This document shows, piece by piece, positions 33,807-42,639 of a DNA stretch of 64,000 bases. Both the position numbers and the translations under genes were made by a program. The notes below the pieces were generated by a model. It searched no databases and was not told the origin of the DNA. It saw only the letters and a list, made by a program, of their open reading frames with translations. The DNA is from Strigamia acuminata. Lineage: Eukaryota > Arthropoda > Chilopoda > Geophilomorpha > Linotaeniidae. The stretch covers positions 310,001 to 374,000 of the forward strand of contig OX442323.1 of assembly GCA_949358305.1 (NCBI GenBank). The letters run 5' to 3'. Position 1 is the stretch's first letter; every line of letters starts with the position of its first letter.

Positions 33807-36800
33807 TCATTTAGTTTGATTACTTCTGGTCTTTGATGATAATATTTGGGAGACCTCTTTCACCTTTTTGTATTCCACTCTGGGTGGCATGATTCTTTGA
33901 CGGATCAAATTTGGTATCCACGGAGGTATTCTTCGGTTGACAATCATACAACTAAGTCGAATAATTCCGTTGATGATTTTCCTTTTCGTCTCTAGGGACT
34001 TCATGGGCTTTGAGAAACATACTCGACAGGTTGGTTTGTATTTGTCGATCCCTCCTATCATCTTGACTCGGGTTTCGTGCGAAATTCGTCTTGAAAATTC
34101 AGCTTTATCTCCGCAAAAATAACATTTTGCTTGTAGTTTCACAACAGACTCGGCTAGTGGAACTAACTCGGATATCTGATCAAATGGCTTCCTCTTGAAG
34201 TCGACGTCTAATGCGGCGACTATTACCTTTTTCTTTTGCTCAGCCATTTCATTTGAAAAAGTAAAAATGTCGGGAAAAAACTGTCCTTCGTCAATTCCGA
34301 TTGTCTTCACTAATTTCGTTTTTTCCACAGCATTGGTTAGGCTACTGGTCGCGATTGCTTCTCGTCGATGACCGTCGTGGGTCACGACTTCGGTTTTACT
34401 GTAACGATCGTCATTGGAGTGTTTAATTAGCAGGGACGACGTCTTCTCTTCCTTTTCTAAAAGCTTCAATAACTTGGTCGTTTTCCCCGCATACATTGGA
34501 CCAATGATGAGATGAATTCCCTTTTGATTGGTTGACAAATCAATTTTCTTTTTCCAGAAATTCAGAATCACGTTTCCACTCCATCTCACGATTGCACACA
34601 ATTTGGGTAAACTGGGCACTTGGTTTGTAAGTAATTCGACGTTCTTTCTCCCTGACTCTAACTGATTTCGCCCTCGTAATTCCGGCTTCATGTCCGAGCT
34701 TGGAGTTCTGTTGACCAATCCTCCATCCTTGAACGACTTTTTCGTTTTTTGGAGGGTGGTGTCCAGTTCCTCTTTCTCCAGACCACTGGAGAGGCTCGCG
34801 GCAAAACAAGAAGGTGTGACGTCTGTCTGTTTATTCACACCGGGTTCGCCATTCATGTTGGGCAGTGATTTCGGAATTAATTGGACTATTTTGTTTTCGT
34901 CATTTTCAGGTTGATTTGAGATCACTTCTTCTTTGGACTCGACCGCCATGCAAGAAATGTTGCACGCTGCCATGTTTTCTTCAAGCGGGTTGTTTGGTTT
35001 CAGTCGACCGTTTAGAATCCACCCAAAAATTGTCTCCATTAATCCCAACTCGTCGTTGATTTTTCGGCTTCCACCTTGACAAATCTTCCACCATGCGTTG
35101 CTTCCTAATAAGACATCAATGTCTTCCGATTCTGACGGATGTATCTCAGCCATCTCAAGTCCGAGTGATTGGACTTGCTTTATGGCTTCTGCTCCAATTA
35201 TCCCTTTGACTTTCGGGAGTGTGTCGGTTTCTAATGCAAGGATTGATGTCTTTTTTGTTCCGTGTCTTGATTGTAGTTCGAATCTAAAGACATCATGTGT
35301 CGTCGGAACTGGCTTTTTGTTGAGCAGACACTGTGTCATCGTGTGTAGTGTCTCGATCTTTTGCATCCGGAATTTATTTACTAGTCTCTTCGTGACGTAG
35401 GAGCGATGGCTTCCTGGATCTAGTAATCCGCGGACGGGGTACATGTCTCCATTTTTCTTCACAAAAAGAGCAGTGAAGACCATCAGTTGAATCTCCACCG
35501 ACTCGGTAAGCGATACATTAGTAGACACGTTTTCTTCTTTTGGTGTAATCGCTTTTTCTTTGTTGTTTTTGTTGCAGATCGATGTGTGATGTCTTCCACC
35601 ACACAAGCGACAACAAAACTTCACGGTACATTCTTTGGCTGTGTGGTTATATCTCAAGCAGTTGAAACAAAGTCGTTTCTTCTTCACTATTTCGATCCTC
35701 GCTGGTACATCGAGATCCGCATCACAATTTGCGTGTGCGTGATCACCATCACAATAAGCGCAGGCGGGTTTGCGGTTTGGATTTGACTTGGAATTCATAC
35801 TCAATTTTCCATTCTCGGAAGTCACGAATGAGGACATGGTTCCAGTTGGTCTTTCTCTTGTTTCCTTTGAAGTTTTCTCAAATTTTTCTGACTTCTTCAG
35901 ATGAGCGCGCTTAAGGAGAACGCTTTCTTCCGACAATTCAGCCAGTTGTATCTCGGTTGCTACGAAGTCCAGAAAAACGTTAACATCATCAACTTTTCCT
36001 TGATGCTTTCGGTAAAAACGTTGGGAGATCTCCGGTGGAAATTTTCTAAGTAGCTCTGAAATAAGGTACGTTCCAGTAGTGTCAACTGACACAGACAGTT
36101 GCGCCATGGTCCGGACAGCAGATGCCAATGACGTGAATAGAGCTTTGAGTGGCTCGATTGGGTAGAGATCGAAAACGGGTTTCGACTCCCTAATCATCTT
36201 TGAAATCGCATTTCTCTGCGTGTTTTCAGATCCGAATAGACTCTCCAATGTATTTTTCGCTAATGGGTAGGCGTCATCAGTTATTGGGTACGACTTGATT
36301 GCGGATTCTGCAGCCCCAGTGCAGCATGACCTCAGATATATAAGCTTTTCCACGTTCGAAAGCTCCGTGTTCTGATCAACTGCTGATTCGAATAAATTCG
36401 CAAAACCTCTATATTCAGTTGCATCGCCACTAAATTTGGCAATGTCGGTTTTCGGCAATCTCGTGTTTCTCCTAGATGAAGCGGATGTCTGGTTTAAACT
36501 GGAATTCTGTCCCGGATGGGAACCAAATTGCCCTGCCATTTTTCCAGACACTTTTGCTCTTTGCTTCAATAAATTTACTCTGGTTCTAATGTCTTCAATT
36601 CGTTGAAGCCCCGCTAAATAGTCCTCTCTTTTTGACTCGTCTTTAAGAGCTTTCAATTCGTCTGCGAGATCACTCAATTGCTGGTCAACCGTTATTTGCA
36701 TGGCTTCCAGCTCTCCTCCGTCTAGAATGTTGACTGAAGATCCCAGCAGATCCTCGGCTCCTTGAGCCTTTGCTTTCCAAATGACCTCCTTTTCCTCGAG

Positions 36801-36833
36801 ATCAGCAGCGGATAATGTAGCCATAATCCTCAC
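33807..36833 (-). CDS. Element 2 polyprotein: Gag, aspartic protease and TK1-type thymidine kinase
   Basis: One uninterrupted frame of 1008 residues. Order: helical N-terminus (1-100); DUF1759 capsid-like region (about 127-300, starting LPKTDIAKFSGD); zinc knuckles C358/C361/H365/C370, C389/C392/H397/C402 and C408/C411/H416/C420; DUF1758 protease with D472-P-G-S; DVLLGSNAWW and FGWILNG as in element 1. Similarity to element 1 Pol stops near residue 630, before its LDKLW segment. A Ser/Glu/Asn-rich linker of unknown nature follows (631-770), then thymidine kinase (about 771-945) and a basic tail (946-1008) without a recognised domain. Start: M1 or, more like the family, M4 (MATLSAADLEEKE). The protease may free the kinase from Gag, or kinase may be packaged in particles; both are inference. 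RT, RNase H and integrase are absent. Confidence 0.95.
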   Translation of the reverse strand: MRIMATLSAADLEEKEVIWKAKAQGAEDLLGSSVNILDGGELEAMQITVDQQLSDLADELKALKDESKREDYLAGLQRIEDIRTRVNLLKQRAKVSGKMAGQFGSHPGQNSSLNQTSASSRRNTRLPKTDIAKFSGDATEYRGFANLFESAVDQNTELSNVEKLIYLRSCCTGAAESAIKSYPITDDAYPLAKNTLESLFGSENTQRNAISKMIRESKPVFDLYPIEPLKALFTSLASAVRTMAQLSVSVDTTGTYLISELLRKFPPEISQRFYRKHQGKVDDVNVFLDFVATEIQLAELSEESVLLKRAHLKKSEKFEKTSKETRERPTGTMSSFVTSENGKLSMNSKSNPNRKPACAYCDGDHAHANCDADLDVPARIEIVKKKRLCFNCLRYNHTAKECTVKFCCRLCGGRHHTSICNKNNKEKAITPKEENVSTNVSLTESVEIQLMVFTALFVKKNGDMYPVRGLLDPGSHRSYVTKRLVNKFRMQKIETLHTMTQCLLNKKPVPTTHDVFRFELQSRHGTKKTSILALETDTLPKVKGIIGAEAIKQVQSLGLEMAEIHPSESEDIDVLLGSNAWWKICQGGSRKINDELGLMETIFGWILNGRLKPNNPLEENMAACNISCMAVESKEEVISNQPENDENKIVQLIPKSLPNMNGEPGVNKQTDVTPSCFAASLSSGLEKEELDTTLQKTKKSFKDGGLVNRTPSSDMKPELRGRNQLESGRKNVELLTNQVPSLPKLCAIVRWSGNVILNFWKKKIDLSTNQKGIHLIIGPMYAGKTTKLLKLLEKEEKTSSLLIKHSNDDRYSKTEVVTHDGHRREAIATSSLTNAVEKTKLVKTIGIDEGQFFPDIFTFSNEMAEQKKKVIVAALDVDFKRKPFDQISELVPLAESVVKLQAKCYFCGDKAEFSRRISHETRVKMIGGIDKYKPTCRVCFSKPMKSLETKRKIINGIIRLSCMIVNRRIPPWIPNLIRQRIMPPRVEYKKVKEVSQILSSKTRSNQTK
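33999..34523 (-). other. TK1-type (type II) thymidine kinase domain inside element 2
   Basis: Residues about 771-945 of the polyprotein. The enzyme phosphorylates thymidine to dTMP with ATP. Visible motifs: P-loop GPMYAGKTT (778-786, with K784); R810-Y811 and T818-H819-D820 as in the family; Walker B/catalytic segment IGIDEGQFFPDI with D848 and E849 as likely base; IVAALD and KRKPF (871-884); LVPLAESVVKL (890-900), which precedes the lasso region; structural zinc Cys pairs C904/C907 and C936/C939; IGGIDKYK (926-933). The roughly 175-residue core is close to the full TK1 catalytic core, and no intron breaks it. One oddity: Val-Asp at 877-878, where TK1 enzymes usually have Gly-Thr. All key residues look intact, so activity is plausible. 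Origin from a host mRNA is likely, but type II TKs also occur in large DNA viruses and bacteria. Confidence 0.93.
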
Positions 36834-37644
36834 CGAGAAATGAAGAATTCAAAGATCAGTTCAGGATTCAAACTCAACTTAACTGACTAAATTGGTTAAC
36901 AAGAAATTGTCTAATTCTTTTACACTCTAGGATTTACTGAACACACAAAAACAGGATGGATATCCACAAACTGTTAACAGGATTGAAACACACGGGATGT
37001 TAACAGGATTGGCAAATTAACCCCCAAAATTCAATAATTAAAGGTAATTGACAATTCTCTTATTTTCACAATTGAGTTTCTGACTAGATACTCGTTTTAA
37101 ATTGGGATACCAACACTAAAGCTTGGTATTATTCACTAATTCACTGGATATTCTCTAAATTCCACAAACTGGAATCGAGAATTTATTCAAACTGTTAAGA
37201 CTTAAACTTCTTCTCCCCCCAACTACACCAGTTTCTAATCAAAAACTCCTTTGAAATGATTACAGCAGCAAATTCGGATATTATTCTATTTAAATAATAA
37301 TTCTTAATAATTATTTCTTCAAATCTTCTTGTAGGATGTACATTGCGTTGTGTTTGGAATTGATTGTCGTGCAGGATCGCTCGTACTCTCGAAGCCTTGC
37401 TTGATCCAAGTTGAAAAACATCTTGACCATCTTGACAATTTGAGAATCCAACTTGAAAAACCCACTTTTTTGCCTGTGAAAGGCGGACGAGAGCATACAC
37501 TTCACTGTAGTGGCACAGCTTCAATGGCACTTTACACATAAAAGCTTTGCACAGCTTGAGAACAAAACCCACTGATGAATTTTGCAGCACACATGAAGGT
37601 CCACTGAGATAACTGGAAGAAATCCTTGGTTCACGGCACCAAAT
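36834..37644 (-). other. Element 2 leader between 5' LTR and the polyprotein
   Basis: These 811 bp are AT-rich and hold the primer-binding-site-like sequence at the LTR edge. A 166-codon frame (37695-37195, minus) opens in U5 and runs across the primer site. Its product is not recognisable. I see no tandem repeats like those in the element 1 leader and no other gene. Confidence 0.55.
37624..37641 (-). other. Candidate primer-binding site of element 2
   Basis: Plus strand CCTTGGTTCACGGCACCA ends in CCA and is preceded by GAAAT, giving a T-arm-like AAATCC. The coding strand starts TGGTGCCGTGAACC only 3 nt downstream of the 5' LTR, the usual placement. It is similar to the element 1 site (TGGTAGCCGTGACC), so both may use the same or related tRNA, perhaps tRNA-Arg-like. 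Confidence 0.6.
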
Positions 37645-39002
37645 TGTTTCTGGCAAGGTCGCAGGCGACAACCAGGCCAGAAGGAGGGGCGGCAATACTT
37701 GACTGCTGCTTGGCTAAAATTGATACACAGAAGTTGGCCAAAGACTTGAAGAAATGCAAACACTGAAATTGAACTTGCTGCTTCACATGTTGATCTGCCA
37801 CTGGTGAGTTCAAGGAGGAGGAAGGAGGATTTTTCTACTCACTGCACATTGCTTTCTGGTTGTATAGAGAAATGAGACTTGGAGAGAAATAAAAAGCAAC
37901 CATTTTATTCTCTAAATTCTTAACAAGACTACTACAATTGAATCACGAGGATATTACAAAGAAGTCACACTTTAACAATAATAAGAAACAACAAGTGTAA
38001 CTATCTCCACATTGTATAAGGACACTTGCACTTAAAGTTACAGAGGTCTCTAAGTGCTTGTAAAGAGAAATAAGTACTGCTGGCACAACAAAACTACCGT
38101 AGAAGTTAATAGTTGAAAACACATAAGCCTAACAGCAAGTATTTGACATTAAATGCAAAAGTATACATTAACAACAGTCTCTAACCACAATGCTCGTTGA
38201 GAACTAAATTATTCACTCTAAAACACACTGAACAACTCATAAAATAGAGAAAAGAATAAGTAAAGACATTTTAGACCAATGAGCTGGCAACTTTACAGTA
38301 AGTGCAGAAGTTAAGTTATAAATCAACACAGATAAATCTTAAACTTAACACTTTTACATTGCATAATAATTAACTGATTAATTATTAATCAGAACCCACA
38401 AAAACTCTTTGGGATTAAACATTTTCTCCTCTCTTTACAGATACAAGTAGACCACTCCCACAGTAATGGCCGACAATGTAAACAGAGATCACTTGCAGGA
38501 AGATAGAAAGGCTTGAAATTAGCTCACTAGACAGGCTACACACAATCTAAGTTAACAAAACGCTTAATTGGTTAGTAATATACAGAAAACAAACAGAAAT
38601 TGATTGAAACAGCTTAAAACTGATAATAACATACATTTCTCATTCTAGTACCCTTTTGCTGTCTGAGAGCATCATTACACCTTGTCACTACATTGACAGT
38701 AGTGGACTGGAAACAGGAAAACACTTGGAAACATCAAAACATGCATAACACAGGTAAACAAGATAGAAAATAAATTCTAAGTGGATAAATATCTAATGTA
38801 AAAACTCTTTTCTTCCCAGATTTATCCGGTCAGATCAACCAGTACTGAGAAATTCACTCAAACTAACTCAAAGAAGACTTATATTCAAATAAGTGTCTAA
38901 TTAAATTCCCAATCTAAGATAAATATTAAAAACCCTTTTTAATAATTCCAGATGACTAATTTTTAAGACGTTTAGCAGCTTTCCTTTATGTTGCTAGCAA
39001 CA
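37645..39002 (-). repeat. Element 2 5' LTR
   Basis: This 1358-bp copy is at the 5' side of the minus-strand element and appears identical to 32414-33771. It contains the terminal inverted repeat TGTTGCTAGCAACA (38989-39002), the AT-rich dyad (38374-38392) and an AATAAA hexamer (37904-37909). A TATA-like AATATAAG lies on the coding strand about 120 bp into the LTR; whether it is the promoter is unclear. Confidence 0.95.
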
Positions 39003-39007
39003 ACACC
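39003..39007. repeat. Target-site duplication of element 2, right copy (ACACC)
   Basis: ACACC follows the right LTR and continues as AATGTTTCTG, the expected satellite sequence. It pairs with 32409-32413. Confidence 0.93.
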
Positions 39008-39120
39008 AATGTTTCTGAATGTTCAGAAATAGTGTTTAAACCTTAGTAGAAGGCTCCAATGTAAGTTTTAGAAACATCTAACCAATGATTTGGGAGAATA
39101 GACTTTTGATCTCATCACAG

Positions 39121-42100
39121 TTGACTTAGCACAAACACCACAAGTCCAATGTCTCTGAATGTTCAGAAATAGTATTTAAACCTTAGTAGAAGGCTCCAAT
39201 GTAAGTTTTAGAAACATCTAACCAATGATTAGGAAGAATAGACTTTTGATCTCATCACAGTTGACTTAGCACAAACACCACAACACCAATGTTTCTGAAT
39301 GTTCAGAAATAGTGTTTCAACCTTAGTAGAAGGCTCCAATGTAAGTTTTAGAAACATCTAACCAATGATTTGGGAGAATAGACTTTTGATCTCATCACAG
39401 TTGACTTAGCACAAACACCACAAGTCCAATGTCGCTAAATGTTCAGAAATAGTGTTTAAACCTTAGTAGAAGGCTCCAATGTAAGTTTTAGAAACATCTA
39501 ACTAATGATTTGGGAGAATAGACTTTTGATCTCATCACAGTTGACTTAGCACAAACACCACAAGATTAATGTCTCTGAATGTTCAGAAATAGTGTTTAAA
39601 CCTTAGTAGAAGGCTCCAATGTAAGTTTTAGAAACATCTAACTAATGATTTGGGAGAATAGACTTTTGATCTCATCACAGTTGACTTAGCACAAACACCA
39701 CAAGACCAATGTCTCTGAATGTTCAGAAATAGTGTTTAAACCTTAGTAGAAGGCTCCAATGTAAGTTTTAGAAACATCTAACCAATGATTTGGGAGAATA
39801 GACTTTTGATCTCATCACAGTTGACTTAGCACAAACACCACAAGACCAATATTTCTGAATGTTCAGAAATAGTGTTTAAACCTTAGTAGAAGGCTCCAAT
39901 GTAAGTTTTAGAAACATCTAACCAATGATTTGGGAGAATAGACTTTTGATCTCATCACAGTTGACTTAGCACAAACACCACAAGACCAATGTCTCTGAAT
40001 GTTCAGAAATAGGGTTTAAACCTTAGTAGAAGGCTCCAATGTAAGTTTTAGAAACATCTAACTAATGATTTGGGAGAATAGACTTTTGATCTCATCACAG
40101 TTGACTTAGCACAAACACCACAAGACCAATGTCTCTGAATGTTCAGAAATAGCATTTAAACATTAGTAGAAGGCTCCAATGTAAGTTTTAGAAACATCTA
40201 ACTAATGATTTGAGAGAATAGACTTTTGATCTCATCACAGTTGACTTAGCACAAACACCACAACACCAATGTTTCTGAATGTTCAGAAATAGTGTTTAAA
40301 CCTTAGTAGAAGGCTCCAATGTAAGTTTTAGAAACATCTAACTAATGATTTGGGAGAATAGACTTTTGATCTCATCACAGTTGACTTAGCACAAACACCA
40401 CAAGTCCAATGTCTCTGAATGTTCAGAAATAGTGTTTAAACCTTAGTAGAAGGCTCCAATGTAAGTTTTAGAAACATCTAACTAATGATTTGGGAGAATA
40501 GACTTTTGATCTCATCACAGTTGACTTAGCACAAACACCACAAGATTAATGTCTCTGAATGTTCAGAAATAGTGTTTAAACCTTAGTAGAAGGCTCCAAT
40601 GTAAGTTTTAGAAACATCTAACTAATGATTTGGGAGAATAGACTTTTGATCTCATCACAGTTGACTTAGCACAAACACCACAAGACCAATGTCTCTGAAT
40701 GTTCAGAAATAGTGTTTAAACCTTAGTAGAAGGCTCCAATGTAAGTTTTAGAAACATCTAACTAATGATTTGGGAGAATAGACTTTTGATCTCATCACAG
40801 TTGACTTAGCACAAACACCACAAGACCAATGTCTCTGAATGTTCAGAAATAGTATTTAAACCTTAGTAGAAGGCTCCAATGTAAGTTTTAGAAACATCTA
40901 ACCAATGATTAGGAAGAATAGACTTTTGATCTCATCACAGTTGACTTAGCACAAACACCACAACACCAATGTTTCTGAATGTTCAGAAATAGTGTTTCAA
41001 CCTTAGTAGAAGGCTCCAATGTAAGTTTTAGAAACATCTAACCAATGATTTGGGAGAATAGACTTTTGATCTCATCACAGTTGACTTAGCACAAACACCA
41101 CAAGTCCAATGTCGCTGAATGTTCAGAAATAGTGTTTAAACCTTAGTAGAAGGCTCCAATGTAAGTTTTAGAAACATCTAACTAATGATTTGGGAGAATA
41201 GACTTTTGATCTCATCACAGTTGACTTAGCACAAACACCACAAGATTAATGTCTCTGAATGTTCAGAAATAGTGTTTAAACCTTAGTAGAAGGCTCCAAT
41301 GTAAGTTTTAGAAACATCTAACTAATGATTTGGGAGAATAGACTTTTGATCTCATCACAGTTGACTTAGCACAAACACCACAAGACCAATGTCTCTGAAT
41401 GTTCAGAAATAGTGTTTAAACCTTAGTAGAAGGCTCCAATGTAAGTTTTAGAAACATCTAACCAATGATTTGGGAGAATAGACTTTTGATCTCATCACAG
41501 TTGACTTAGCACAAACACCACAAGACCAATATTTCTGAATGTTCAGAAATAGTGTTTAAACCTTAGTAGAAGGCTCCAATGTAAGTTTTAGAAACATCTA
41601 ACCAATGATTTGGGAGAATAGACTTTTGATCTCATCACAGTTGACTTAGCACAAACACCACAAGACCAATGTCTCTGAATGTTCAGAAATAGGGTTTAAA
41701 CCTTAGTAGAAGGCTCCAATGTAAGTTTTAGAAACATCTAACTAATGATTTGGGAGAATAGACTTTTGATCTCATCACAGTTGACTTAGCACAAACACCA
41801 CAAGACCAATGTCTCTGAATGTTCAGAAATAGCGTTTAAACATTAGTAGAAGGCTCCAATGTAAGTTTTAGAAACATCTAACTAATGATTTGAGAGAATA
41901 GACTTTTGATCTCATCACAGTTGACTTAGCACAAACACCACAACACCAATGTTTCTGAATGTTCAGAAATAGTGTTTAAACCTTAGTAGAAGGCTCCAAT
42001 GTAAGTTTTAGAAACATCTAACTAATGATTTGGGAGAATAGACTTTTGATCTCATCACAGTTGACTTAGCACAAACACCACAAGTCCAATGTCTCTGAAT

Positions 42101-42480
42101 GTTCAGAAATAGTGTTTAAACCTTAGTAGAAGGCTCCAATGTAAGTTTTAGAAACATCTAACTAATGATTTGGGAGAATAGACTTTTGATCTCATCACAG
42201 TTGACTTAGCACAAACACCACAAGATTAATGTCTCTGAATGTTCAGAAATAGTGTTTAAACCTTAGTAGAAGGCTCCAATGTAAGTTTTAGAAACATCTA
42301 ACTAATGATTTGGGAGAATAGACTTTTGATCTCATCACAGTTGACTTAGCACAAACACCACAAGACCAATGTCTCTGAATGTTCAGAAATAGTGTTTAAA
42401 CCTTAGTAGAAGGCTCCAATGTAAGTTTTAGAAACATCTAACTAATGATTTGGGAGAATAGACTTTTGATCTCATCACAG
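39121..42480 (+). repeat. Higher-order repeat, 12 monomers (1680 bp), two adjacent copies
   Basis: Copies 39121-40800 and 40801-42480 have the same order of variant monomers: AGTATTT/GATTAGGAAG, GTTTCAACC, GTCGCT, GATTAATG, plain A, ATATTTCTG, AGGGTTT, AGC(G/A)TTT with GAGAG, CACC, GTCC, GATTAATG, plain A. Only a few single-base differences are seen (GTCC/GACC, GCTAAATG/GCTGAATG, AGCATTT/AGCGTTT). Most of the same 12-mer recurs from about 50070, 54140 and 58915. Confidence 0.85.
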
Positions 42481-42639
42481 TTGACTTAGCACAAACACCA
42501 CAAGACCAATGTTTCTGAATGTTCAGAAATAGTGTTTAAACCTTAGTAGAAGGCTCCAATGTAAGTTTTAGAAACATCTAACTAATGATTTGGGAGAATA
42601 GACTTTTGATCTCATCACAGTTGACTTAGCACAAACACC

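Larger units (their letters stand above)
32414..39002 (-). mobile_element. Element 2: non-autonomous BEL/Pao LTR element carrying a thymidine kinase domain
   Basis: A 6589-bp element on the minus strand: 5' LTR (37645-39002), primer-binding-site-like sequence (37624-37641), leader, a single 1008-codon frame (36833-33807), 35 bp of 3' non-coding DNA, and 3' LTR (32414-33771). It is bounded by a 5-bp target duplication. The frame has BEL/Pao Gag and protease but no reverse transcriptase, RNase H or integrase motif anywhere, and no other long minus-strand frame exists in the element. In their place is a TK1-type kinase domain. The LTRs look identical, so it moved recently and must have used enzymes supplied in trans. 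Gag-protease similarity, primer site and 3' junction motif are shared with element 1. Confidence 0.95.

Noticed and set aside
34540-35914. Shorter frames on both strands within the element 2 polyprotein region
   Set aside because: They lie wholly inside the 1008-codon frame in other registers and have no recognisable motifs.
33807-36833. Kinase domain as part of a normal host TK gene broken by the element
   Set aside because: The kinase is in the same uninterrupted frame as Gag and protease, within matched LTRs and target duplications, so it belongs to the element.
12119-39002. Elements 1 and 2 as two copies of one family
   Set aside because: LTR lengths (1562 and 1358 bp) and sequences differ, and Gag proteins are only distantly alike. 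They share cis signals and family membership only.
32414-39002. Integrated DNA-virus segment carrying a thymidine kinase
   Set aside because: There are no other viral genes. LTRs, primer site and Gag-protease show an LTR retrotransposon. A viral source for the kinase domain alone remains possible.
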